Shown here piece by piece: positions 45,050 to 56,544 of a DNA stretch of 64,000 nt. Under the pieces are notes generated by a model. The model saw nothing but the letters and a program-made list of their open reading frames with translations, was not told the DNA's origin and searched no databases. How positions within the stretch are numbered: the first letter of the stretch is position 1; every line of letters begins with the position of its first letter. The DNA comes from Monocercomonoides exilis (lineage: Eukaryota; Preaxostyla; Oxymonadida; Polymastigidae), in the NCBI GenBank assembly GCA_001643675.2, contig LSRY02000001.1, positions 1,669,501 through 1,733,500 on the forward strand, read 5' to 3'. The position numbers and the translations under genes were made by a program.

Positions 45050-47235
45050 TTAGGATTCGAACAAGAAGGCAATTGTGCTGTCTGCGTCTTTTCCACACGC
45101 CACAAATGCTTCAGCCACCATAAAACGCATCTTCCCAGTTATTTCGACGATGTTGTCGACAACCTGCTTCTCCTCATCAGACAACGTGGCATACACTGAC
45201 TTTGGGGATGATGAAGGTGCAGCAGATGAAGAAGAAGAGGAGGAGGAAGTGGAAGTGGAAGGAGATGGAGAAGGAGAAGAGGATGAAGAAGAAGATGATG
45301 TTGTTGATGATGGTGATGATGAAGTTGAAGCAGAAGCAGAAGCAGAAGGTTGGCTTGTGGATGGCTGGGGCTGCGAACTGGCAGCTGGTGTTGCTGTTTG
45401 AGATGAAGAAATTGTTGATTTTGAGTCATCCTTTTCTTCTTTCTTCTCATTCTCCATTTTACCTTCTTCGTTTTCTTTGCTTTCTTTGCTTTCATTCTTC
45501 TCTTTCTTCTCCTTCTCGTCTGTTGGATGAATCGTTTCTTTGCTTTCATCTTCTTTCAGTTCAACTCCTGCCTCTCTCGCAATCTGCTGTAGAGTGCCAT
45601 CAAAAAGATCTGCTTTCAAAGTGACTGTCTTCTCCACGTGCTTCGCTGTTATCACATCGACAAATATGTCTGGATTCACTTTGACTTCTTCTGCTAATGT
45701 CGGCTGTGTCACCAGCAGCCTCTCAAAAATCGCTCGGATTGCTGTTGGCGTGTGGCGAATGATCGATTGAATGCTCAGATGCTGCGGATGGCCGTCCAGC
45801 TGTGATATCAGCTGGGTTCCTGGCTGAGCTTCGGTTGAAGAGGATGATGAAGAGGAAGAAGAAGGAAGAGAAGATATCATAATAATCAATTCAGTTAATA
45901 AAGTCTCTTTGAATTCTTCTGAGTCAATCTGCACAGACGGCTGAGGTTGGGGCTGAGATGATGAAGTAGAAGAAGCTGATGCTGATGCAGAAGCAGAAGC
46001 AGAAGCAGAAGCAGATGGTTGCGCTGAAGAAGGTGTTGAGGCAGACACCGAAGCAGAAGCAGAAGCAGAAGGTGAAGTCGCTGATGCAGTTGCTGTTGTT
46101 GCTGTTGTATTTGACTGCCCCAGCTGCCCCAGTTGCCCTTGCTGTGCGGGTGTCCCATTGACCATTCTGACTGCAGCAGACAGCGGCACTCCAACCTCGT
46201 TGAGCCTCGCCAGCTGTCTGAGCTGGTCATTCGTCAGCCGGTCAAACAGCGTGGGGTCTTCTTCTGTCTCTTCCATCAGCAGTCCCTGCGGCAATTGTGG
46301 TAATTGCTGCAATTGAGGTGCCTGCTGGGTGTTTGTGCTCCCTTGTGCAAGTCCAGCTGAGCGGCGTGGCGGTGCAGTGGGTGTGGGCTGATGTGGATTT
46401 AGCTGCTGTGGTGTTGTCATGGGCTGCGTTGACAAGGGCGTGGAAGAAGTTTGTCTGGATGGTTGAGTGTGTGCAGGCGTAGAAAGTGAAGAAGCTGAAG
46501 GCGCAGTTGATTGTGTCCATGGAGATGGAGATGCTGATGGCGTGCGCTGAAGTGGAAGTGGAGTTTGCTGCGGAAGGGTATTGGCCCCTCTGTGTGGTTG
46601 ACTTCCTGTTGCCGTTGCTGTTTGATGTCTATTTGATGTTCTGTCAGTGTTTGTGGGAGCGCGTGAAGCGGGTTGCGAAGACGCTCCTGCCGATGAAGAA
46701 GGTCCATTTGTTCGAAGTTGGTTCAAAATTGCTGTGAGATCAAATCCGGATGAACGATCAGAGTTTGAGGACTGTGAATTGCTTTGATTTTGTCTTAACA
46801 AATCATCTATCTGATTTTCAATATTTTGGTCAGCTTCTTCTTCTTCCTCTCCATTATCCTCGTCTTCAGGCACTTCAGGCGGTTCCTGATGAAAAATTAA
46901 ACATTTTTAAATTTATTGATTTCAAAAAGAATATCTTTTTGCAAACGGCTTTCAGAAAAAATAATAAAATTGACTCGTCTTCCTAAAGAAATGCAGTTAT
47001 TGAAATGAATGGAAGTTGTTTTATAAATCATCGAATTCAAAAGAAATCATACAAGATAACATTCGGAGATTCTCATTTCATCGCGAAGTAAAATTCCTCC
47101 TTGAACTATGCATTGTTTTTGTAAAGGAAAATTGTATTTTTCTTCAATTTTCTGTTTTACATCTTTAATAGTTTCGTTTTCATCGATATCCAGCGAAAAA
47201 AGTTTTCGGGTGAGTGTTTTGAAATAAATATGCAT
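45050..47235 (-). CDS. RAD23: RAD23-like UBL-XPCB-UBA protein
   Basis: Three exons, 47235-47053, 46982-46947 and 46885-45050, total 2,055 nt, 684 residues; introns are 70 and 61 bp. Residues 1 to about 73 form a ubiquitin-like domain (MHIYFKTLTRKLFSLDI then IKDVKQKIEEKYNFP); its last strand is restored by splicing (ECYL/EDESILLFFLK). Around 441-500 is a segment with SIQSIIRHTPTAIRAIFERL and then PTLAEEVKVNPDIF that fits the XPC-binding domain. The last 45 residues (LSDEEKQVVDNIVEITGKMR and on to the end) fit the C-terminal UBA domain. A helical block at about 276-320 may be a worn UBA1. Long Ser/Ala/Gln/Pro low-complexity linkers make it longer than yeast or human RAD23 (about 400). RAD23 shuttles ubiquitylated proteins to the proteasome and aids nucleotide excision repair through XPC. 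Ubiquilin/DSK2 is an alternative, less likely given the XPCB-like block. Confidence 0.85.
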
Positions 47236-47904
47236 CTAAAAAATAAAATCAAAATTCTATGTTATACACATATAATTGCCATTTGCAGCAAACATTTTAA
47301 ACACTGATTTATATTTTATTAAATAAAATTATGAAAATATGTATATTTCAAAACTATAAAATACTTCTGATCACGCTTTCATATTTTGGATTGATTGTTT
47401 CGAAATTTCTTTTTAAATTAACTGGAAAATTAATTCAATATATTGAAAATTTATTTGGAGATATTATCATATTAAGTTGGATTGTCAGAACCACTGACTA
47501 TTTAAAGTTTATGAATTTTTATCTTTTCATCTTCTTCATTTCCAAAATTCTAAGAAAACAAGTTTTTTCTACACACATTAACATATGTTTTTCAACTATT
47601 GATATGGCTTGAAGATAACGAAGAATGATTTCACAAAAACCGTTGATATTAAATGAGAAAAGTCATCTGAAAAAACAAACCTAAAATTGTTTTCCTATTT
47701 CATAAATTATACATTTTAAAAATAATTTATTTTATTATAATAAGTTGAATTTAAATTTATTTTTTATTTTTTGATGATAAATGAACACCCATAGTATTAA
47801 AAGTGATTGAGAAAAAGAGCTATTAATTTATCAAGCAAAAGGAGAATATTTAAATAGTTCTATTTTTATTATCGTCTTCTATTTATTAAACTTATGCATA
47901 ATTT
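47236..47904. promoter_or_regulatory. Upstream region of a divergent gene pair
   Basis: 669 bp, strongly AT-rich, between the RAD23 start (minus) and the start of the plus-strand gene at 47905. It presumably holds both promoters. RAD23's ATG is preceded directly by TTTTTTAG on its strand, which could be the end of a 5'-leader intron. No defined motif was found. Confidence 0.45.
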
Positions 47905-50362
47905 ATGGAAGTCATGATTGAAAATTCTCGGCCTTTTCCTTCACCTGCGACTATTTCAACAAATATATCACATACGACTTCGCACAAATCAAAAAATAAA
48001 ACATATTACGGAACTATCTCAATTAATGATAATAATAATGAGAATTTAATTCCATCTTATCGTGAGAATGTTCAATTTATTGATCCACATTTATTTGGTC
48101 ATTGGAAAACTGTTTCAACTTCTTCAATTCAAAGCCATGACATAAAGGCAGAAGCCTCAAAAAAGTCCATGATAAAAAGAAAAAAAGGTGTGGCAATAAC
48201 CTTATTTGATGGAAATTCGTTTTTTAAATTCAATATTTTTAATATACATAGTTAATTTAACTGTGTCTTCAAGGATCGTGTCTTTGGCAACATCATGGGC
48301 TCAATTGAACATTTCCTTCGAGGATTTCCTCTTTCTGACATTTCAGACATTAATTCTTTCATCACATCACTATTCTCTTCTCCCTCAAGAATTAAAATCA
48401 ATTGTTAGACAGATTGGAGTGCAGCAGTTTGGCATCAATTGGAAAATACAAGAAGAAATTAAACGGAAATCCATTTTCACAGAAGATGCGTTTCATTTCT
48501 TTTTCTCAAATGAAGAAATTAAAAATGAGGATGATGAAGCTTCATCTCGACTTTCTTTGATACCAAAAGAAATACAAGAATCTTTGAAGAGGAGCTTTGA
48601 ATGTAGTTCTGATTCAACGCTGACTAAGAATCATTCCTCGGACTCAGAGCCTGGTTCATCACCTTTATCACTTCAACCTTCTTCGCCTCAATGTTCTTCC
48701 TCGCCTTCTTCAACGTTATCTGCAAATTCAAATGCCATTTATCCTAACATTAAAGCGCAAAATTCACTTCAGTATCGTTTGCTTCTTATGATTGCGCATA
48801 TAGCTTCATTTTCATCAGCTTCTGGTTCTGACTCTTCTGCCGTTAAAAAGAAGGAGATTGACACAGAATGGATAGTCAGACAGATGAATTTCATTTTGTG
48901 GTGCGTCATTGTTGCAATTGCAGAGCAGTCGATCCATAACAAACGACCTGCTACTTGTTCTTCACAAGCAAAAGAAAAGCAAAGTTGTGTGGCTTCGCCT
49001 GACGGAAAGGAACTGCCTGTGGATAAAGGCGGAATTCAAAGGAATCTGGCTTCGTTGTATTCACTGATTAAAGAAGTTGTGGAGTTGTGTCATGAAAATG
49101 TTTCGAAAGATACAGAAGTTGCAAGGGAAGATGCATCAAGGAACGCTGATGACTTATTATTGGACGATGAATTTTGGGGAATTCCAAGAGATGAAAAGAG
49201 CAAATGCGAAGACAAAAGAGATTCAAATCAAAAAAGTGAAGAGAAAAAAAACGAAGATATTTCTTCCCAGCAACTGCTTAAACAAGATGTTCTTCTTCCT
49301 TCGTGTAGAAATCCCAGATTGGCTCATGTGCTGTCACAAGTATCTTCGCATCTTTATCTGCTTTCGCTGGAATTGTATGGACCAGAGAAACTTGATGATT
49401 CAGAATTGCTATTCCCAATTCCTTCAACGTGTATTGTTCTCATGGCAACTTTCTTACTCTCGCATCTCTTTAACAAGCCTTGGCCGATTCCAGAAATTAA
49501 TCTACTTTGCAATAAAGAAGTTTTTGCACAGGAGGAAGATGAGGAGGAGAAAGAGGATGCTAAAGGAGAAAGAGCAAAATTCTCAAGCAAAACAAGGAAA
49601 CAGGTCGACGATAAGCAGAAAGCATTCAAGCGATTCAGCAGTTACTACGACAAGGATGAAGACGACGATGAAGATGAGCAGGGAAGCTTTTATGAGATAT
49701 ATGCTCATTGGAAAGAGCTCGCTGATCTTACAAAGAAAGGATTGATTGAACTCAGTGGAATTGACAGTGTTGTGTGTGACGTGATTGTTCTTCTTGAGAT
49801 TGTCAAAAGGATAAGCTGTCCGCCTGGCATTACCATTCCTTCGCTTCTGAATCCACAGAATTGCGATGAAGACGAAGAAGCTGTGGATTCTGAGAGTTTG
49901 TGGTTCCGATCTTTGCTGGAAGATTACGGAGATGTGAGTGAAAGCAAGTCAAATGGGCTGTGGATGTTGGTGAAACCAAAGAAACAGCTTTCGAAAAAGG
50001 AGAAACAGAAAATTGAGGATGAGCTAGACATGTTTCAGGCAAATGAGCAGCTGCTCACTGATGCAATGGAATTGTCGCAGTCGATTGTTAACAAACTTCT
50101 GATGGAAGAAATGAAAAAAGACGAAGATGCCCAGAAAGATCGCAGTGTTTCTCTGACACTCCTGACTTCCCCTTTCCTTTTGAGTCATGTGACTTCTCTT
50201 CTGAGAGAGTGTAGTGATAGTCTTTCTCTGTTCCTGTCTGATTATTCTCGCACCACGAGCGGCATTCCGAATCTGCTCCAGTGCAATTTGAGGGTGTTTC
50301 TCGATGCAGAAAAGGCACTTCAGATTTGCGATGAGCTGAGACATTCTACTCATCCTACTTGA
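47905..50362 (+). CDS. Hypothetical acidic helical protein, two exons
   Basis: Exons 47905-48218 and 48274-50362 give 800 residues (2,403 nt); the 55-bp intron is GTTTTT...TTCAAG and the join reads FDGNSIVSLATSWAQL. The first about 90 residues are Ser/Asn/Thr-rich and probably disordered. Then comes a helical region beginning SFEDFLFLTFQTLIL with LPQELKSIVRQIG, Ser-rich and Asp/Glu-rich linkers, hydrophobic helices (QYRLLLMIAHIASF, MNFILWCVIVAIAEQ, CIVLMATFLLSHLF) and a charged C-terminal helical part (LSKKEKQKIEDELDMFQANE). The LPQEL stretch slightly recalls Ras-GAP helices, but the catalytic Arg/FLR motifs are not evident, so I do not assign it. It shares an upstream region with RAD23. Confidence 0.7.
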
Positions 50363-51245
50363 AGAAACATTCTCTTCGTTTCTTTCTCTTTCTTTCTTTC
50401 TTTCTTTCTTAAAGACGGCACCTATGTTAAAGCAAATGATAGGCTTTTCTTATTTCAATTTTTATTATTCATCTCATTGTTTTTAGCTCCATTTTTAGTT
50501 GTATCGATTAAATAATTGAATTGCCCTTTTGAAAATTAAAATTGACACACTTATTCATTTATTCTGTCACATTGTAATTTTCTTTCTTAAATAAGATTTT
50601 TTTGTGAGAAGAAAGCAAATAGGGAAATAGTTCTTCTGTGAAGTCAAAAAAGAATGTTATTGATGAATCAAATCGGATGGTGACTAAATGAATAGCTTTC
50701 GGTAAGTTCCATGGTTGGATATTAAAAGGAAAATAAGAAAGAAAGAAGCTTGATGGGAAAATGGATATTTCTATTTAAGCTTTTTTTTTAAAAAAAAACT
50801 AACTGAAAAGTGATTCAAAAAATGAATAATCATCAAAAAGGCACAGCGAATCTATTAAACGATGCAACATTATCATATGACCAAGATTGATCACACACTT
50901 TCATCATCAAAATGATTCGACTCAATGATAAATTTTATAAAAATTTCAATATGACTTTTAAGTGCCATCTTGAAATTTCTAAAAAAGAGAACGAATTGCC
51001 TCTGGTTCAAATCACCTTCCTCAACAAAAACACATATTTTCATTCCGAAAAGCCCTCTAAATAAATGCTTCAATACTATTTAAAAATGAACAAAAAGAAA
51101 AGAACAGAACATAAGGAAACATAAAAAAGGAAGATGGAATATAAAAATAATGGTAATAATGATAATAGAAAGACTTCGATAAACATAAAAAAACTAACAC
51201 ATCAAAAAAAATCAAGAATAGCAGATTTCTCGATGTGCCGGAGTG
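50363..51245. other. Convergent intergenic region with a (TTTC)n tract
   Basis: 883 bp between the stops of the 47905 gene and the acyl-CoA synthetase gene. A short (TTTC)n run lies at about 50383-50409, and short T/A runs near 50785. A 60-codon minus-strand frame near 50891-51073 was judged not convincing. No other feature was seen. Confidence 0.5.
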
Positions 51246-53959
51246 TTAGAGGGTTGTTTCGTCCACAAGTGCTGGGTATCCACGCTCGTCTTGCTTGGCT
51301 GTCTCGACAACTGGTTCCTTTTGCATTTCTGACGCTGATGCTGATTCTGAAGATGAAGTTGAAGATGAAGATGTCTCAGAGGCAGACGGAACTTCTTGTA
51401 AAGAAGAAGATGATGATGATGATGGTTCAGGTGTTGTAGAAGAAGATGATGATGAAGATGAAGAAGACGATGAAGCGCTCTGCTCTTCTTGTTTCTGTCC
51501 AGCTGCTGCTTTTGAAGCATCAGCAGCCGTCTGCTGTGCAACAGCCGAGCGGGAAGTCGATGATGTAATCACCTTCATCTCCTTCTCCACACGCGCCTCC
51601 TCCTCCTCCATCTGCTCTGCATAGTACTTCTTAATCTTCTCCCTCTTCATCTTGAACGACGGCGTCATCAGCCCGTTGTCAGGTGTCCACTCCTCCGCAC
51701 ACGCCACGATCCCGCTGATCACTTCATACGGCTGCATGCTCTTCTGCTTCACCAGCGGAGCCACGTGGTTCTTGCAGTAGCTGAGAAGGAAGTTACGCAC
51801 TGCCACATTTCGGCTCAGCTTCTGCCGCAGCGAAAGTGGAGGCAAAAGCGGATCTTCAGCGGCGTTTGCAGCAGCTTTTTGCTCTTCTTCGGTGGAGGAG
51901 GAGGATGATGAAGATGACGTTGAAGCAGATGAATTGTCTGCTGAAGTTGATGATGCTGATGCTGATGCTGATGAAGTGCCCTTTTCTGCTTTTGAGTTTG
52001 CAGACTCTGCTTTCTCTTTGTTGGACTGGTTGCCTTCTTTCTTAATTTTCGCCTTTACTTCTGCCACTCTCTTCCTCTCTTCCACAACACCTTCCCACTT
52101 CGACGCACCTGTCTCTGCCTCGTTCTCCTCTGCCACAAGCTCTTCCCAGTTCGGATAGACATACGCAATCAGACACAGCTTCGACTGTGGGGCAGAGATC
52201 ATCATTGCCAAAAGATACTTGTTCTTAGTCAGATAGTGGATCTCCAAATGCTCCGCAGATACAAACTCGCCCTGTGCAAGCTTGAAGATGTTCTTTCGCC
52301 TGTCGATAATGCGCAGTGACTCTGTGCTGTATGGCCCAGGAATCCACTCGCCCACATCGCCTGTGCGGAAGAAGCCGTCCTCAGTAAACGCCTCTGCCGT
52401 CGCCTTCTCGTCTTTGTAGTAGCCCTGGAAGATCTGCGGGCCTTTCACGAGAATTTCTCCACGCGGATACGGCTCGTCGGTGGTGAAGTACTCCATCGAC
52501 GGGATCGACTCCAGCCGCAGCTCGGAATATGGGAAGGCCACACCCACATTCGGAGCATCTGGAGCACTGCGATGTGTGCACGCAACTGCTGCTGCAGTCT
52601 CTGTCAGGCCATACCCTTCCACAACTGGCACGCCAAACACAATGCCCAGAAACTCGTTGATCTTCGGATGCAACGGTGCAGCTCCGCAGTAAATGATTTT
52701 CAGGTTCCCGCCCATCATATCGCGCACCTTCTGGAACACAAGCTTGTCTGCCCATGTTCGTTGTTTCAGACGCTGCTCATACGGTGTCTTCTTCTTTGAG
52801 CTGTACGCCCAGTTGAACAGGAAGCGCTTGATCCACGATGACTTAGCAATTGTCGCATTAACTTTATCGTATGTCTTTGTCAATACACGAGGAACCCCCA
52901 ATAGAATAGTAGGCTTCAGCGCTTGCATATCCTTGGTGAGGTTGCTCATTGATCCCGTGTAATAACCGATAGCCACTCCGTAGATCAAAAACAATATCTC
53001 CAAGCATCGCTCAAAAATATGAGCTAATGGCAAGTACGAAAACAGAATTCCGTTATCGTGCTTAACTGGAAGACGAGTCAGCAGAAGAACACAGCCAGCA
53101 CAGACATTTTCGTGAGTCAGCATAACTCCCTTTGGGGAGCCGGTTGTTCCTGAGGTGTAAACAATTGTGAAAAGATCCTTTGGTGTGACAGGGGAATACT
53201 GTGCAGGATGCTCCGCTCCAAGTTTGCAAACATTGGTAAACAAATGTGTGCTTCCTTCAAACGATTTGCCTTTTGTTGATTGATTGTTGATGGCTATTAT
53301 GTATTCGAGATTCGGAACCTTTCCGCTTGTCTTGAGATTAACTACAAATGGAAGTAAATCAACAGATAAAATAATTCCGCGCATTTCAGAATGTTGCATG
53401 ATATATTCGCATTCTTCAGGACGGTATGCATCATAAACTGGAACGGTGACAATATTTTGTGATGCACAGGCAAAATCACTCACAATCCATTCGACGCAAT
53501 TTTTTGACAAGATTCCAATCTGAAAGAGATCAGCAAATAAAATCGTAAGAAATTTTTGCATTTTCAAAGAGAAAATAAAAAATTGATCGACATACTTTGT
53601 CTCCAGGATTCAAACCAATTTGGCGAAGCCCTGATCCAAAATTATTTACTGTCATCTCAAGTTCTTCGTATTTGAAGTAAAGATATTCTCCCTATAGCAT
53701 ATTTATAGCGCATCATATAAAAAATTCAACAATTAAATTTGCAAACGTATTGACCATTTTCAAGAAGAAGACGATATCCAAGTGCTCTTTTTCCCTTATG
53801 ATCACGGCACATGTCGATAAACTTGCTCTGAACCGTGGCACCTTCCAATTGAAATTCAATTTTCGATTCCTTGAATCCGGGATATGTGTGTATGGCAGCT
53901 CCACCTTCGTATTTCTGAGATTTACTTTCCATCTTCTCGAATAACGGGGTCAAACCCAT
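51246..53959 (-). CDS. ACSL: Long-chain-fatty-acid--CoA ligase (AMP-binding family)
   Basis: Exons 53959-53747, 53691-53596 and 53519-51246 give 860 residues (2,583 nt); introns are 55 and 76 bp. The enzyme activates long-chain fatty acids to acyl-CoA through an acyl-AMP intermediate. Visible motifs are YTSGTTGSPKGVMLTH (P-loop, about 221), GYGLTETAA (about 405), the gate/adenylate segment with FRTGDVGEW, and DRRKNIFKLAQGEFVS (about 508), which is the ACSL signature; KYEELEMTVNNFGSGL at the N-terminus also fits. The KMKREKIKKYY block near the end matches the usual ACSL C-terminus. Two unusual inserts are present: a Lys/Glu/Ser/Ala-rich stretch in the C-terminal subdomain (about 590-650) and a Ser/Glu-rich tail of about 100 residues after the normal end. 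The start codon lies 37 bp from that of the divergent phosphatase gene. Confidence 0.95.
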
Positions 53960-53996
53960 TACAGTAAATTTGTGATTTGATTAAATAATTTCTCCA
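53960..53996. promoter_or_regulatory. 37-bp divergent start-to-start gap
   Basis: Only 37 bp lie between the ATG of the acyl-CoA synthetase (minus) and the ATG of the PP2A-type phosphatase (plus). The gap is AT-rich and must contain or overlap both 5' leaders, so promoter elements probably sit inside the opposite gene, or leaders are very short. Confidence 0.7.
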
Positions 53997-55446
53997 ATGG
54001 ATACGAGGACACTTGATAAGTGGATAGAACAACTTTCTAATGCAAAGATTTTATCTGAAATGGAAGTTAAAGCTTTAATCTCAAAGGTTTTTATTCAGTT
54101 TATATTTAAACTTTTTTCAATATTTACATCATTTTAAAGGCAAGAGAAATATTATCAGCAGAACCCAACGTTGTTTCTGTTCCTGCACCATGCACAATTG
54201 TTGGCGATATTCACGGTCAATTTTATGATCTTTTGGAGATGTTTCGAATTGGAGGAAAATGTCCTGAAATAAATTATCTCTTTCTTGGTGATTACGTTGA
54301 CAGAGGATATCATAGTGTTGAAGTTGTTTCTCTAATTTTAACTCTTAAAGTGAGATATCCACAGAGAATTACAATGCTCCGCGGAAATCATGAAAGTCGC
54401 CAAATAACTCAAATGTTTGTATTTCTTTTTGATAAGGTTTTTACGGTGATTTTTTTGGAAATAGATATGGATTTTATGATGAGTGCGTAAAGAAGTACGG
54501 TTCACCAGAGATTTGGACGTGTTTCACTGATTTATTTGATTATTTACCAATTGGAGCGGTCGTTGAACAATCTGTTTGTAAATTCAATTTATTTTTCTTA
54601 AACAATAAGCTCACATAATCTTAACATTTCAAATTTTTAAAATAGATTTTGGGTATTCATGGGGGATTATCTCCTGCAATAACATCAATCGATGATATTC
54701 AGAAGCTTGATCGAGTTCAAGAAATTCCTCATGAAGGACCTATGGCGGATTTGCTGTGGTCCGATCCAGATGAGGTGGATGGATTTCAAGCAAGGTTGGA
54801 GATTTTTTTTACTTGATTTTCTTTAACATGCTTGCGTTTTTCTATGTGATATCATATCGTATAAATATTTCCTTTTGAAATCGCTGTTATTTAAACACAA
54901 ATAGTCCTCGAGGAGCAGGATGGGTTTTTGGAGGCGAGCCTTCATACAAGTTTTTGGAAGGAAACAAGCTTAAAATGCTTGTTCGAGCGCATCAATTGGT
55001 GAACGAAGGCTACAGTGAAAGTCATAAAAAGAAAGTCATAACGCTGTTTTCTGCACCAAATTATTGTTACAGATGCGCAAATAAAGGAGCAATTATGGAG
55101 ATTGACGAGCATCTACAAGAAATTATGTTTGTTTATTTTTTTAAGTATTAAGTTTAAAAGTTTACTGTTATGCATTTATGAACATGCAATTGTATTATTT
55201 CTTAATTAATTAATTTTTTCATTTTATTTTTGAACTATAATTTTCAAAAACTTTTAATTTTGAATTTCTTTCATATGATTCAGAAAGCAGTTTGAGCCTG
55301 GGCCACGTAGAGGGCTTCCTTATCAGACACGGAGGCCTCCAGACTACATGACTGAAAGCGACGGGATTCCTTCCTCTGCGCTGTATGAAAGAATGAAAGC
55401 TTTATCAAAGATACCAGAGTCGGATTTCAGGAAAGACACGAAATGA
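53997..55446 (+). CDS. PP2A-type serine/threonine phosphatase catalytic subunit
   Basis: Six exons, 53997-54086, 54140-54414, 54465-54573, 54646-54794, 54905-55126 and 55284-55446, give 335 residues (1,008 nt); introns are 53, 50, 72, 110 and 157 bp. The PPP metal-binding and catalytic motifs are intact: GDIHGQ (D53, H55), GDYVDRG (D81) and LRGNHESR (N113, H114), then IHGGLSP, SPRGAGW, RAHQL and [16 protein letters not shown] at the start and [11 protein letters not shown] place it in the PP2A/PP4/PP6 subfamily. The C-terminus departs from PP2A: after TRRPPDY the usual Phe-Leu end is replaced by about 30 further residues (from [10 protein letters not shown]). The terminal methylatable Leu is therefore lacking. 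It removes phosphate from Ser/Thr proteins, normally with regulatory subunits. Confidence 0.95.
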
Positions 55447-55973
55447 ATATTGATTTTGAAAGATTTCATTGGATGCTTATTTGGTGTAAATGGATGTACA
55501 TATGCATTTAAAAAAAAAACGTGTGAAAGCTGATTCATCTCATTTCATGTCACGAATAGTTCTAAGTGCAAACTTGATTTCTATGAAGTTACAAAATTCT
55601 TTACACTTCACTTTTCGTTGAGTCATTTGTTCATTAATTTTGTTATGTTTCATTGTATTTCGTTTATTAAAAAAACATGTTTAAATCTTTCATTTAAATT
55701 TTTTCCATTAAAAAATTATTAAAATACGAAACCTTTCAATTTAACTTTGAATAATTAATTGGAGTTGTTATACGCTAAGATAATTACGATAATCATTTTG
55801 TGAACAAGAAGGAATAAAAAATAAATGAAAACTTACGTAGAGCAAAATTACATGAAATTTGTTATTTTCATTGGTGAAACTATAATTTTTTTTTGAATTT
55901 TTGAATTTCAAAACACAGTGGAAAATTCATAAAAACACTTTTCGATATTTTTGAGCTCAGATATTATTCATTC

Positions 55974-56440
55974 GGTGGGAAATGTGGATATTCCAATTCT
56001 TTTATTCGCAAAGCGCTATTAAATTGTTTCACTGATAACTTTGAACTTCTTTCTCAGATTAAAAAATAAATTGGATTTTCATATGCACACTTTAATTTAA
56101 TTTTAAAAAATAACGCAAGAAGTTTTGATACATTATTTTAATACAAAAAAAAGAATCAGTTTTGTTCATGTGGTGCAAAAAGTTTTTCTTCAGGCATTAT
56201 CATTGAAAAATTATGCACTATTCATTTTATTTTTGAAAACAAAAAACATAATAAAAATGTATTTATAATTTGACATTCGTGAAATGTTGGAAAACGTTAT
56301 ATCATGATTTCAACTAAGCCTGTTTACGGATATGAAAATCAAATTTGTCTTGAAATCTGAGAAAGCGAAATAATGTTATGAGCGAAGCAATTTTTCAATG
56401 CCATGTGCAAAAAAAGCTTGAAAGTCCATATTTTCCCCCA
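55974..56440. mobile_element. Inverted-repeat copy of the 'AAGCTT-TTTTCC' repeat family (copy 3)
   Basis: The left end (GGTGGGAAATGTGGATATTC) is, in reverse complement, related to the right end (...AAAGTCCATATTTTCCCCC at 56421-56440). Homology continues inward: on opposite strands both arms carry CTGAGAAAG, a GTTAT-[CG]AG block and a GTGCA/CTTTGCG block. The 467-bp unit therefore looks like a MITE with worn inverted ends of about 90 bp. It is the fullest copy of the family seen at 10985 and 11428. Confidence 0.6.
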
Positions 56441-56544
56441 TGTTATTTGATAACACAAAGTTCATCCACCATTCAAAAATATTCGATGAAAATGCTTGAA
56501 GTTACAAAGTTTTCTCCATCTGTTATATAATTTAACTCAACTGA

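Noticed and set aside
48274-48560. Ras-GAP domain in the 47905-50362 protein
   Set aside because: Only an LPQEL helix is similar; arginine finger and FLRF motifs were not found.
50999-51022. GGTTCAAATCACC, similar to a tRNA B box
   Set aside because: No A box at the right distance and no acceptor or anticodon stem could be folded by eye.
50891-51073. Minus-strand frame of 60 codons between two convergent genes, with possible tiny introns
   Set aside because: Splicing it does not give a stable protein, its composition is unremarkable and there is no start context. Kept only as an intergenic note.
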